DNA from: Sulfuritalea sp.
GTDB lineage: Bacteria; Pseudomonadota; Gammaproteobacteria; Burkholderiales; Rhodocyclaceae
Length of the DNA: 64,000 nt
Assembly (NCBI GenBank): GCA_022842325.1
Contig: JALHPU010000006.1
Location: forward strand, 1-64,000
Direction: 5' to 3'
Below are positions 55,071 to 62,971 of this stretch, piece by piece. Both the position numbers and the translations under genes were made by a program. Numbering within the stretch: position 1 is the first letter of the stretch; each line of letters opens with the position of its first letter. The notes under the pieces were generated by a model. The model saw nothing but the letters and a program-made list of their open reading frames with translations, did not search any database and was not told where the DNA came from.

Positions 55071-55174
55071 CGCGGCCGGACCTGCCCCCGCAAACCGCCG
55101 GCGACGCGCGGATCCCTGAAGCAGCGCATCGGCGCGCCGAAGCCATGCAGCAAATGCCGCATGTTGCCGCCTTG

Positions 55175-55723
55175 TCAGCGCACGGAAGCGCCCGGCGGTG
55201 GCGGCGGCGGATTGCCCGGGGGCGGCGGCGGATAGGCGCCGCTCGCCGGCGCCGCAGGTACACGCTGAACCGGCCCTTCCAGCTGGCTGCGCTGGCCTGC
55301 GGTGACCGGCACCCGTTGCCCCTTGGCGTACATGCACTGGACATAGGCATTGTCGTAGCTGCGCTGGGAGCCGTAGGCCGAAACCTGGGCCGTTTCGGTG
55401 CCGACCATGCTGCCTACCAGCAGACCGGTTCCGGCGCCGACCCCGGCACCGCCGCGCCCGCCGATGGCGGCACCGGCAACGGCGCCCACCGCAGTACCGA
55501 CGACGGCGCTGCGTACGCCGGCATCGACCGCCGCCTGATTCGCACCGCCGCCCACCTGATGCAGCGCATAGCGGCGGCATTCGGCATCGTCACTGCGAAA
55601 CTGGTCGAAGTTCTTCCCGGTCCCGGGCAGGGCCATCACGCTCGGGCCGGTCGGCAGCGACGCACAGCCGGCAAGCAGCACCAGGGCCGACGCGGCGGCG
55701 AGAGACGACATTGGAATTTTCAT
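55175..55723 (-). CDS. Glycine-zipper lipoprotein with proline-rich tail
   Basis: A 182-residue protein. The lipoprotein signal has lipobox LAGC. A Cys-containing region (DDAECRRYALHQVGGG) is followed by a long glycine zipper (VVGTAVGAVAGAAIGGRGGA and GVGAGTGLLVGSMVG). A second conserved part (RSYDNAYVQCMYAKGQRVPV) precedes a polyproline tail. Such glycine-zipper envelope proteins are widespread in proteobacteria, with unclear roles in outer-membrane integrity or stress. It starts 21 bases after the preceding gene on the same strand. Confidence 0.85.
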   Translation of the reverse strand: MKIPMSSLAAASALVLLAGCASLPTGPSVMALPGTGKNFDQFRSDDAECRRYALHQVGGGANQAAVDAGVRSAVVGTAVGAVAGAAIGGRGGAGVGAGTGLLVGSMVGTETAQVSAYGSQRSYDNAYVQCMYAKGQRVPVTAGQRSQLEGPVQRVPAAPASGAYPPPPPGNPPPPPPGASVR

Positions 55724-55744
55724 GGCGGCGATTCCCGGTTCGTT

Positions 55745-56116
55745 TCAAGGCTGACCCGGAGGCTGCGGCAATACCCTTTGCCATCCGCCGGGGCACTCCT
55801 TGACGTAGGGGTAGTAGCCCGCTGCCGCGGCGCAGTAGTACCAATAATTGCCTGGCGTGACGATCCCGGACGCAGCCGGTGGCGGGGCAAGCAGCGCCGG
55901 CTGTTGTTCGATGTACACCAGCGGGGCGGAACGCTCGACCACGATCGGCGGATAGTAGGGAGGGTAGTAGCGCGGACCCCAGTACGGGCCCCAGTACGGA
56001 CCGATGATCACACTGAAATGCCCATGGCTGCGATGGCCGCCACGGCGCCCGTCGGCATTGCTGACGCCGGTCGCGCCCAGCAACAGAAGCACGATGAGGA
56101 GTTTTGTTGCGTTCAT
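55745..56116 (-). CDS. Small exported Tyr/Pro-rich protein
   Basis: A 123-residue protein with a signal peptide (LLIVLLLLGATGVSNA). A Tyr/Pro/Trp-rich segment (GPYWGPYWGPRYYPPYYPP) precedes a C-terminal motif YYPYVKECPGGWQRVLPQPP, a pattern common in small envelope proteins of unknown function. The start at 56116 is fixed by AAGGAG 8 bases upstream. Confidence 0.82.
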   Translation of the reverse strand: MNATKLLIVLLLLGATGVSNADGRRGGHRSHGHFSVIIGPYWGPYWGPRYYPPYYPPIVVERSAPLVYIEQQPALLAPPPAASGIVTPGNYWYYCAAAAGYYPYVKECPGGWQRVLPQPPGQP

Positions 56117-56419
56117 GGCAGATCTCCTTTCCTGGAGACGACAGCGACGGGATATCCGGCCGCCTGCACTGCTTCGACTCCAAGGCCATTGAACGCCTTG
56201 CATGTAATCGATTTACTCCAAACGCAAGGTGATTTGTAAGCAATCGTTACGCGGCTTCGTTCCCGAACGGACTCATCGTCCCCGCGCTTCCAGCAGCGCG
56301 CATAGCCAGGCAGCGAACCCAGTCTCTCGAGTTCGCCGGCGGCGAGGGACAAACCTACCGAGAGAATCGCTGCGCGCTTGTTGCCAATCAATCCGCTGCG
56401 CAGGACTGGCGTCGTTCCG
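56117..56419. other. 303-base gap without a recognised gene
   Basis: Apart from the Shine-Dalgarno of the gene at 56116, nothing convincing is seen here: no tRNA, no clear sigma-54 element and no codon-like frame with a start. It could hold an internal promoter for the last two genes of the cluster or a decayed gene. Confidence 0.4.
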
Positions 56420-56725
56420 TCATCGCATGCGGCATGGCGCTGCTGCACATCGGGCTTCGACCAGGGTGGCGAAATCATGCTGCCAATTGCCGAGGCCCAT
56501 ACCGCCGCGCCCTCCGGTGGCCGGTGGTCTGGCGTCGATTTCATGCACCTCGACCGCGTCGCCATTCAAGGGCGCATCGCACGCCCCGTTGGCAAGCGCC
56601 CGCTCCCCCGCCGGCAGGACAAACACCCGAAACCTTGCGCCGCAGGCCGGGTTTCCGGAGACCAGGAAAAGCCGGCCGTACTGGCCGGTCTCGGACAGCT
56701 TCGCAAATTCCTCGGCGCCTCTCAT
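56420..56725 (-). CDS. Hypothetical 101-residue protein
   Basis: A small frame with a perfect AAAGGAGGG Shine-Dalgarno 2-3 bases before the ATG, the same type of site as its neighbours. It has no signal peptide. The sequence (FAKLSETGQYGRLFLVSGNP, FRVFVLPAGERALANGACD) suggests a compact beta-rich domain that I do not recognise. It lies 42 bases after the 275-residue protein gene on the same strand. Confidence 0.6.
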   Translation of the reverse strand: MRGAEEFAKLSETGQYGRLFLVSGNPACGARFRVFVLPAGERALANGACDAPLNGDAVEVHEIDARPPATGGRGGMGLGNWQHDFATLVEARCAAAPCRMR

Positions 56726-56767
56726 GACCCTCCTTTCGCGTGATCGTTCAGGTGTGCCGCTCCGCCG

Positions 56768-57595
56768 TCAGCGGCCGCGACCCTGACCGCCGTTACCGTT
56801 GTTAGCGTGGCCGCTGCCGCCGAAATTGCCCGCGGCGCGCAAGCCCAACCCCGACGTTGCAGAAACGCTCGCACTCGCCGGCAACACATGGTCGCTGCCG
56901 GAGCGCATCGACTTCGTCTCCGTACCGTCGCCCCGCACCTGGACACGACTGCCGCCATGCGAGCTTGCTGGGCGCAGAATCTCGCCGCTGGCCGTGGTCA
57001 CGGCGCCGGCACGATGGCCACGTGCCGTGACTGCCCCCGATGTGGTGCCAGATGCGGTGCCGGACGCCTTGATCGACGCCGCATTTCCCAGCGGCACCCC
57101 GGTTGTTTTTGATATCTGCCCCCATCCCATGCCCTGGCTGCGCAAGCTCAGGGTGCCGGACAGCGTCGCCGTGTCGCCCGTGGCGGTGGTGATGCTGCCG
57201 CCGGTCAGCGCGGCCTGCAGTTCGGCCGGCGTCGGATCGGTGATGCCCTGTGCCGCCAGATCCCGCTGCGCGAGCGTCAGCGCATGCCGTACGTTGCCCC
57301 AACCCATCGGGCGCGTCGGCGGCATGAAACCGATGCCGGCATCGGCACCGGCACTGCCGCCCGTCGTAGCCGGAGCAAGAGTGACGAGGCTGCCCGAGCG
57401 CAGGCCGTTGACCAGGCTGGCCGCATTTTCTTCGGAACCGGCGAACTTGCTGAAACTGGAGACCAGCTTCTGGCGCGCCGGAACCGAGGTTTGCGCGGAC
57501 GTCGAGGTCAGCGCCGCCGTGTCGGCGGCGGCCGCGCCGGCCAGCAGATAAGCGCTGCTCACGGCAAGAAAGCCGATGACGATGGTTCGCTTCAT
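56768..57595 (-). CDS. Exported Gly/Ser/Thr/Ala-rich protein of unknown function
   Basis: A 275-residue protein with a signal peptide (IGFLAVSSAYLLAGAAAA). The mature part contains a helix resembling a phasin-like or bacteriocin-like stretch (KLVSSFSKFAGSEENAASLV), two MGWG motifs (PMGWGNVRHALTLAQRDLA, GMGWGQISKTTGVPLGNAA) and a low-complexity C-terminus ending GGQGRGR. The MGWGxxxxALxL pattern recurs in exported proteins of proteobacteria without known function. The start is fixed by AAGGAGG upstream of 57595. Confidence 0.8.
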   Translation of the reverse strand: MKRTIVIGFLAVSSAYLLAGAAAADTAALTSTSAQTSVPARQKLVSSFSKFAGSEENAASLVNGLRSGSLVTLAPATTGGSAGADAGIGFMPPTRPMGWGNVRHALTLAQRDLAAQGITDPTPAELQAALTGGSITTATGDTATLSGTLSLRSQGMGWGQISKTTGVPLGNAASIKASGTASGTTSGAVTARGHRAGAVTTASGEILRPASSHGGSRVQVRGDGTETKSMRSGSDHVLPASASVSATSGLGLRAAGNFGGSGHANNGNGGQGRGR

Positions 57596-57608
57596 GACTT
57601 CCTCCTTT

Positions 57609-58037
57609 TCACGAATTGCCGAGCACGCGCTCGGTCTGTGCAATGATTTCCAGGGCGGTGGCGCTGTCATTCAGCAGGCCATCCTTGGCCACGGCGCGCA
57701 TGCGCGTGGTGTTGGAACTCAGCGCTTCGAGTTCGACCTCGATGTCACGGTTTTCCGCCCGGGCCTGAATGACTTCCACGCCCCTGGTCTTTTTGGCCGA
57801 GGCGACCTTGATGTTCATCCGCTGCAGGGCCGCCAGCGTTGCTGCCTTGATCCTTACTTCCGGTGCCGTGAAGGTCCGGTAGGCATAGCCGTTCAGCGTA
57901 TGCGAGACGCCGGCCGCCGAGCCGACGCCGAAAGCCGTCAGCGCCAGGGATTCACAGCCGGCGGCGGCCACGCTCGCCAGCAGCGCCACGGCCGCAAGGC
58001 TCGGCGACAAGGAACGACGGGGATGGGTGTTGGTCAT
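57609..58037 (-). CDS. DUF3568-like lipoprotein
   Basis: A 142-residue lipoprotein (lipobox AAGC near residue 28). After ALTAFGVGSAAGVSHTLNGY comes a conserved alpha/beta domain (YRTFTAPEVRIKAATLAALQ, IEVELEALSSNTTRMRAVAK). It resembles the DUF3568 family of small beta/gamma-proteobacterial lipoproteins. AGGAG lies 8 bases before the ATG. It starts 16 bases after the glycine-zipper gene upstream and is very likely co-transcribed. Confidence 0.82.
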   Translation of the reverse strand: MTNTHPRRSLSPSLAAVALLASVAAAGCESLALTAFGVGSAAGVSHTLNGYAYRTFTAPEVRIKAATLAALQRMNIKVASAKKTRGVEVIQARAENRDIEVELEALSSNTTRMRAVAKDGLLNDSATALEIIAQTERVLGNS

Positions 58038-58053
58038 GGAATTGCTCCTGTTC

Positions 58054-58647
58054 TCAACTGCGCGCCACGACGGCGCCGTTCACCACGCGAACCTTGTCGC
58101 CGACCGCGACACCAGGGTTGCTGGCCATGTGGGCGGTAGCGACACCGCCCTTATCCAGACGTACTCGCACCTCGTAAGTCGTCCTGCGTTTGACGTTTTT
58201 CTCGATCTCATTGCCGGCGTAGGCGCCGCCGACGCCACCCAGCACGGTCATCGCGGTACGGCCGTCGCCGCGCCCGAACTGATTGCCCACCAGCATGCCG
58301 GTCACGCCGCCGGCCACCGCGCCCAGCCCGGAGCCGCTGCCGCGCTGCTCGACGACGCGAATCGACTCGACCACGCCGCAATCGGCGCAGACTGCCGCCA
58401 GTTTGGAGGACGCGGATTGCGTCTGGCCCGGCGTCTGAGCCTGCGCCTTGCGCTGCGACTGGGCCTGGGCCTGGCGCTGGGCGCCGGCGACGGGCTGTGA
58501 GGCGATCTGCTTTTCAGCGGGTTTCTCAGCAGAGCTCGCGCTGGGGAGGTAGCCCATCATCATGGCGATGCCAAGCGCACTGAACAGCGTGACGGCGATT
58601 GCCGCGATCACCATCAGCGGATACAGAAGCTTGTTGCGGGATTCCAT
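58054..58647 (-). CDS. Membrane-anchored glycine-zipper 2TM protein
   Basis: A 197-residue protein. One N-terminal membrane helix (LMVIAAIAVTLFSALGIAMM) is followed by a Gln/Ala/Lys-rich linker. A glycine zipper (GLGAVAGGVTGMLVGNQFG and VLGGVGGAYAGNEIEKNVKR) and a small C-terminal beta domain (YEVRVRLDKGGVATAHMASN) follow, as in SlyB-like outer-membrane stress proteins. Two Cys in AAVCADCGVVESI precede the zipper. It is the second gene downstream of the sigma-54 promoter. Confidence 0.88.
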   Translation of the reverse strand: MESRNKLLYPLMVIAAIAVTLFSALGIAMMMGYLPSASSAEKPAEKQIASQPVAGAQRQAQAQSQRKAQAQTPGQTQSASSKLAAVCADCGVVESIRVVEQRGSGSGLGAVAGGVTGMLVGNQFGRGDGRTAMTVLGGVGGAYAGNEIEKNVKRRTTYEVRVRLDKGGVATAHMASNPGVAVGDKVRVVNGAVVARS

Positions 58648-58709
58648 GGCGCCTCTGCGTTCCTGCGAAGCCGCCTGCGGACGCCCGGTCAGCAATGCGG
58701 GCCGGGCGT

Positions 58710-58928
58710 TCACTTGCGCTCCATTTCCTTGCCGATGCGGTTGCCGATGACACCGCCGACCGCGGCTCCGCCCACGGTGCCGACGGTGCTGCCGCCGGTC
58801 AGCGAGGAACCGACGATGCCGCCGACCACCGCGCCGCCGACGGTGCCGATTTCCTGCCGCGTCGGATTGGAATTGCAACCCGCCACGGTCAACGCTGCCA
58901 CCAGCAGAATCATCAGTTTGGTTTTCAT
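58710..58928 (-). CDS. Small glycine-zipper lipoprotein
   Basis: A 72-residue osmotically-inducible-lipoprotein-like (OsmB-type) protein. It has lipobox VAGC near residue 17, then a full glycine zipper (GTVGGAVVGGIVGSSLTGG, VGTVGGAAVGGVIGNRIG) and a basic end. AAGGAG lies 7 bases before the ATG at 58928. It is the first gene after the sigma-54 promoter at 58980-58995. Confidence 0.9.
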   Translation of the reverse strand: MKTKLMILLVAALTVAGCNSNPTRQEIGTVGGAVVGGIVGSSLTGGSTVGTVGGAAVGGVIGNRIGKEMERK

Positions 58929-58979
58929 GCCTTGCTCCTTGTCGATGCACGCGCAACGCTGCGCGCTCACCTCTCTCTA

Positions 58980-58995
58980 CGCAGCGACCGTGCCA
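58980..58995 (-). promoter_or_regulatory. Sigma-54 (RpoN) promoter
   Basis: Minus strand reads CTGGCACGGTCGCTGCG from 58996. The -24 part CTGGCACGG matches the sigma-54 consensus fully, and the -12 part is CTGC in place of TTGC at exact spacing. The predicted start of transcription is near 58969, about 40 bases before the glycine-zipper lipoprotein gene. Confidence 0.8.
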
Positions 58996-59061
58996 GGGGA
59001 TCAAATCCCATGTATTTCAATTAGATAGACAAGGAGTGAAAACCAGGAAGCGCCATCGCGC

Positions 59062-59079
59062 CGTCGCCGATCGGCGACA
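59062..59079. promoter_or_regulatory. GlrR/QseF-type activator site 1
   Basis: CGTC-N10-GACA with palindromic interior (CGTCGCCGATCGGCGACA), one base from the TGTC-N10-GACA site known for enterobacterial GlrR. It is centred about 100 bases upstream of the predicted sigma-54 start. Confidence 0.68.
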
Positions 59080-59126
59080 GCTTTGCTGTGCCATCAGGCA
59101 AGCCTTTGATTTATAGACTCAAGGGC

Positions 59127-59144
59127 TGTCGCCGGAATGCGACA
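59127..59144. promoter_or_regulatory. GlrR/QseF-type activator site 2
   Basis: TGTCGCCGGAATGCGACA is an exact TGTC-N10-GACA match, 65 bases (about six helical turns) from site 1 and centred about 165 bases upstream of the predicted start. It lies just after the glrR stop codon. Confidence 0.72.
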
Positions 59145-59153
59145 GGAAGGCCG

Positions 59154-60506
59154 CTACTTGAACAGGGCCGGATCGAGCTGGTGGCGTTCGAGCAGGCGGT
59201 AGAACTCGGTGCGGTTGCGCTTGGCCAGGCGCGCGGCCTGGCTCACGTTGCCCGCGGCCAGGCGCAGGATCCGGCTCAGGTAGTCGTGCTCGAAGCGCCG
59301 CCGCGCTTCCTCGAAGGAAACCGTTGTATCCACCGCGCTGATCGCGGTGGTGATCAGCCCAAGCGGAATGATCGGGGCGGTGGCCAGCGCCACGGCCTGT
59401 TCCACCACGTTGTACAACTGCCGCACGTTGCCGGGCCAGGCGGCGCCGACCAGGGCCTCCATCGCCTCGGGCGCAAAACCAGTGAGCTTCTTGCCGTAGC
59501 GTTCGGCCAGCCGGCGCAGGAAAGCGCCGGCCAGCAACGGGATGTCGTCACGCCGCGCGCCGAGCGCGGGAAGCGCCAGGGCGACGACGTTGAGCCGATA
59601 GAACAGATCCTCGCGGAAACGGCCCGCGGCCATCTCGTCCTCCAGTCGGCGATGCGTGGCGGAAATGATGCGCACATCCACCGGCAGCGAGCGGGCGGAA
59701 CCGACCGGCCGCACCTGTCTTTCTTCCAGCACCCGCAGCAGCTTGACCTGCAGCACCGTCGGCATGTCGCCGATTTCGTCGAGCAGCAGCGTGCCGCCCG
59801 CAGCCTCCTGGAACAGCCCGCGATGGTCGCGCACGGCGCCGGTAAACGCGCCCTTGACGTGGCCGAAGAGTTCCGATTCGAGCAGCGCCTCCGGAATGGC
59901 GCCGCAATTCACCGCGAGGAAGGGCCCTTGGCGGCGCCGGCTGGCGCGGTGGATCGCCATCGACAACAACTCCTTGCCGCTGCCCGACTCGCCGCGGATC
60001 AGCACGCTGGCATCGCCCGCCGCGACCAGCCTGGCCTGGGCCAGCAGGTCCTCCATGGCCGGGTTGCGGGTGATCAGGCCGGCCCGCCACTCATCGTCCG
60101 CGCCGCCCGCGGCGGATGCCCCGCTCAGGGCCAGGCCGCGCTCGATCTGCGCCAGCAGGTCCCTGGCTTCGTAAGGCTTGGTCAGGTAGCCGAAAATGCC
60201 GCGCCGCATCGCCGCCACCGCGTCGGGAATGGTGCCGTGGGCGGTCAGGATGATTACCGGCAGCGTCGGATGGGCGCGATGAATCGCATCGAACAGCGCG
60301 ACGCCGTCCATGCCCGCCATGCGCATGTCGGACAGCACCAGTTGCGGGCGTTCGGCGGCGATCGCGGCCAGCGCCTGCTCACCACTTTCGACCGCCGTCA
60401 CGCCGTAGCCGGCCGCCGTCAGCCGGATCGAAAGCAGGCGCAGCAAATCGTGGTCGTCGTCGACCAGCAGCAGCCTGGCCTTGGGGGACTCCGGGCGGGC
60501 GCTCAT
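59154..60506 (-). CDS. glrR: Sigma-54-dependent response regulator GlrR (QseF)
   Basis: A 450-residue NtrC-type activator. The receiver has phospho-acceptor Asp60 (LVLSDMRMAGMDG) and YLTKPYEA. The AAA+ domain has Walker A GESGSGKE, the sigma-54 contact loop GAFTGA and Walker B GGTLLLDEIGDM. A Fis-type helix-turn-helix closes the protein (NVSQAARLAKRNRTEFYRLL). Assignment as GlrR/QseF rests on the partner genes qseE and qseG upstream. Its ATG overlaps the qseG stop. Two candidate binding sites and a sigma-54 promoter follow directly downstream. Confidence 0.93.
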   Translation of the reverse strand: MSARPESPKARLLLVDDDHDLLRLLSIRLTAAGYGVTAVESGEQALAAIAAERPQLVLSDMRMAGMDGVALFDAIHRAHPTLPVIILTAHGTIPDAVAAMRRGIFGYLTKPYEARDLLAQIERGLALSGASAAGGADDEWRAGLITRNPAMEDLLAQARLVAAGDASVLIRGESGSGKELLSMAIHRASRRRQGPFLAVNCGAIPEALLESELFGHVKGAFTGAVRDHRGLFQEAAGGTLLLDEIGDMPTVLQVKLLRVLEERQVRPVGSARSLPVDVRIISATHRRLEDEMAAGRFREDLFYRLNVVALALPALGARRDDIPLLAGAFLRRLAERYGKKLTGFAPEAMEALVGAAWPGNVRQLYNVVEQAVALATAPIIPLGLITTAISAVDTTVSFEEARRRFEHDYLSRILRLAAGNVSQAARLAKRNRTEFYRLLERHQLDPALFK

Positions 60507-61048
60507 CGCGGCTTCTCCGGCGAACTGCGCTGGATCATGCGCTGCTCGATGGACTTCAGCGCCTCCAGCTTCTGGTCGAGGTCGGCGGCGCGGCGCTGTT
60601 CGTCGTTCGCGCGCCGCTGCTCGTCGCGCGAGCGGCGCTCGGCATCGAGCAGCTCGCCGGCCGCGGCATGCAGATGCGCCGCCAGCCGCCGCAACTCGAT
60701 GTCGTGGCTGTCGTCTTTGAGCAAGGGCTCCAGCAACTGGCGGGCGCGCGGCAGATCGCGGCCCGGACCGGCGGCAGTCGACAGCAGCAGGACGTACTGG
60801 AGGCGCACGAAATCGCTGCGATCCCTGGCGGCAAAGGCCAGGCGCTGGCGCTCATGCTCCCGCGCCGACTCGGCGGCGGACAGGCCGCGGACGTATTCGG
60901 CATAGGCCAGCAGCGATTCGACGTGGCTGGCCGGCCGCGCCGCACCGGCCTTGATCCAGTAAGTAGCATCGGCCTGGCCGGGCGGCCACGGAAAAGTGCT
61001 GCAGGCGGTCAGCAGCGCGGCACAGCAGATGGCAAGGCAGCGCTTCAT
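60503..61048 (-). CDS. qseG: QseG-like outer-membrane lipoprotein
   Basis: A 181-residue lipoprotein with lipobox LTAC at residue 16 and a mostly helical mature part (ESLLAYAEYVRGLSAAESAR; LDQKLEALKSIEQRM). In enterobacteria QseG is an outer-membrane lipoprotein that activates the kinase QseE. Sequence identity to QseG cannot be judged by eye; position between kinase and regulator genes, with ATGA overlaps on both sides, is the main basis. Confidence 0.82.
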   Translation of the reverse strand: MKRCLAICCAALLTACSTFPWPPGQADATYWIKAGAARPASHVESLLAYAEYVRGLSAAESAREHERQRLAFAARDRSDFVRLQYVLLLSTAAGPGRDLPRARQLLEPLLKDDSHDIELRRLAAHLHAAAGELLDAERRSRDEQRRANDEQRRAADLDQKLEALKSIEQRMIQRSSPEKPR

Positions 61049-62478
61049 GCCGACGCGGCCAGCGGCTGACCGAGCGGCAGGACCACGCGGAAGCGCGCAC
61101 CGGCGCCCGGCAGCAACTCAATGCGCCCGCCATGGGCGAGCACGTGCTCCCTGACGATAGACAAGCCGAGACCGGAGCCTTTCACCGCCGACTCGCCCCG
61201 TGCCCCGCCCTGATAAAAGGGGTCGAATATCCGTTCCCGGTCTTCGGGTGCCACACCGGGCCCCTCGTCTGCCACTTCCAGCAATGCATTTCCGTCCTCC
61301 GTCTTCCAGCTCAGTGCAATGGTAGCGCCCGGCGGCGAAAACTTGATGGCATTCGACAGCAGGTTGTCCAACACCACCCGCAACCGCTCGCCGTCAGCCA
61401 CCAGTGAAAAATCATCGACGTCGACCTGCAGCGCCAGCTTGCGGGAGGCCAATGCCAGATCGTGTTTTGCCACGACATGGGCTGCAAAATCGCGCGGATC
61501 GATGGTCTGCAACTTGAGCGAGGCCTGCTGGAACTCGGCGGCACTATAACTGAGGAGATCCTCGATCAAACGCCGCAGGTGCAGGCTGTTCTCGCGCAGG
61601 ATACGGACAATTTCCTCCTGCTGCGCCGTCAGCGGCCCCGCCGCCTGCTCGGCGAGCAGGTCGGAACCTTCGCGCAAGGCGGTCAACGGCGTCTTCAGCT
61701 CGTGCGAGACATGGCGCAGAAATCGGCTCTTCTGTTCCTCCAGCTGCATCAGGCGCAGGCGCAGCCAGTCGAGCTGGCTGCCCAGCTGCTCCAGATCCTC
61801 GGGGCCGTTGACGGCGATCTTGCGCTCGAAGCGGCCCTCGCCGAGACCGCGGATGCCGCGGTCCAGTTCGGCGATCGGCCGCGACAGCAGGTGGCTGAAT
61901 CCCAGCACCAGGAACACGGCAACCGGCAGCAGCGCCAGCAACTGGCCATAGACGACGCGCTCGGCATCGCTGGCAAGCGCGCGCAGCGACTCGACTTCGC
62001 GTTCGATGCCCTCGCTGCTGTGCCTGAGCAAGACACCGGCCACCTCGGCCATCCGGTCGAAACCCGCCACGGCATCGGCCTGGCGTCCGGCGCCGACCGC
62101 CGTGAATATCTCCTGCTCGGCACTCAGCAGCCGCTCCAGTTCGCGCCGCTGGTCGTCGGTCAGGGGCAGCGCCGCCAGGCGCTGGCCGCTGTCGACGAAG
62201 GCGCGGTGCAGCCGATCGTAACTTTCCCGCATCGCCGGATCCTTGATGACAAGGTACTGGCGTGCCGCGCGCTCGAGCAAGGACAGGTTTTCCTGCAGGG
62301 CGCGGCTGGCCTGGGTAACCTGCACCGCCTGATACACGACCTGCTGGCTCTGGGCCGCCAGGCGCCGGATCGATACCGCGTTGCCGATCAGGCCTATCAG
62401 CAGGGGCAGCGCGACCAGCGCAAAGCCGATCGAGAGCAGCTTGACGAAGGATCGCGGATAGCGGAACTTGAACTGCAT
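61045..62478 (-). CDS. qseE: Sensor histidine kinase QseE (GlrK)
   Basis: A 477-residue kinase with two membrane helices (LLSIGFALVALPLLIGLIGN; LLALLPVAVFLVLGFSHLL) around a helical periplasmic domain of ~150 residues. A HAMP domain follows, then the HisKA box with His in FLRHVSHELKTPLTALREG and the ATPase boxes LLSNAIKFS, ADEGPGVAPEDRE and GSGLGLSIVREH. It would phosphorylate GlrR. The three-gene order kinase-lipoprotein-regulator matches enterobacterial qseE-qseG-qseF. A TAGAAT-like -10 element lies at 62508-62513 on this strand. Confidence 0.92.
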   Translation of the reverse strand: MQFKFRYPRSFVKLLSIGFALVALPLLIGLIGNAVSIRRLAAQSQQVVYQAVQVTQASRALQENLSLLERAARQYLVIKDPAMRESYDRLHRAFVDSGQRLAALPLTDDQRRELERLLSAEQEIFTAVGAGRQADAVAGFDRMAEVAGVLLRHSSEGIEREVESLRALASDAERVVYGQLLALLPVAVFLVLGFSHLLSRPIAELDRGIRGLGEGRFERKIAVNGPEDLEQLGSQLDWLRLRLMQLEEQKSRFLRHVSHELKTPLTALREGSDLLAEQAAGPLTAQQEEIVRILRENSLHLRRLIEDLLSYSAAEFQQASLKLQTIDPRDFAAHVVAKHDLALASRKLALQVDVDDFSLVADGERLRVVLDNLLSNAIKFSPPGATIALSWKTEDGNALLEVADEGPGVAPEDRERIFDPFYQGGARGESAVKGSGLGLSIVREHVLAHGGRIELLPGAGARFRVVLPLGQPLAASA

Positions 62479-62552
62479 GGACGCCGGGTGCCTTGGAAAA
62501 TGCGTGCATTCTAGGGCGCCCCCGTGGAAAAGAGAAAAGGCCGGCGCAAGCG

Positions 62553-62757
62553 CTAGCCTTTGGCGACGCCCACTTCTACGCGATCCTTCGGCCCGTAGCT
62601 TTCGTCGAGAATCAGACCGACCGACGCAAACGCTGCTCGCTTGTTGCCATCGACAAAAGGATGGTTCCGCGCCGTCCCGAAAGCATGGGCAAGCGCCGAC
62701 TCAGCGACGTCCGGAGGCCATACGTCGCTCCGCCGAGCAACCCGATGCCGGTCTCGC
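62553..62757 (-). pseudogene. Decayed Doc/Fic-family toxin fragment
   Basis: A frame without its own start codon reads PPDVAESALAHAFGTARNHP, then FVDGNKRAAFASVGLILDES, ending in TAG at 62553. HPFxDGNKR is the Fic/Doc catalytic motif, with its His, Asp and Lys/Arg present. The N-terminal third of a normal Doc protein is missing and two stop codons lie upstream in this frame. It is therefore a 3' remnant. No antitoxin gene is visible. The remaining 62479-62971 holds no other gene. Confidence 0.78.
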
Positions 62758-62808
62758 GGTCTGGCACGAGCGCACCTACGGTCGCTTTGCGGTCTTGTTT
62801 AGTTTCAC

Positions 62809-62835
62809 TTGACACCCTGACAAATGAGCTAGAAT
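62809..62835 (+). promoter_or_regulatory. Possible sigma-70 promoter for the FecR-domain gene
   Basis: A perfect TTGACA at 62809-62814 and TAGAAT at 62830-62835, separated by only 15 bases, which is short. It lies 137 bases upstream of the start codon in a comparatively AT-rich stretch. Confidence 0.4.
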
Positions 62836-62971
62836 CCGCCGTACGACACCAGTATGAACTCCCGACCTCGCCTCGGAGATCTGTAGCGGAAAGAGGCGCG
62901 GTGGGTGAAGGTTAAAGGCCAGGCGATCTTGCCTTGGCACCGGCCAAAATAGGACAAAGGGAAGATATCTC

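Noticed and set aside
56270-56320. Possible sigma-54 promoter on the minus strand before the 56116 gene
   Set aside because: A TGGC followed by GC exists but the GG-to-GC spacing is not the required 10 bases.
62612-62815. Minus-strand 67-residue frame with an ATG start
   Set aside because: It is in a different frame from the recognisable Doc/Fic motif and resembles nothing; the motif-bearing frame is the genuine remnant.
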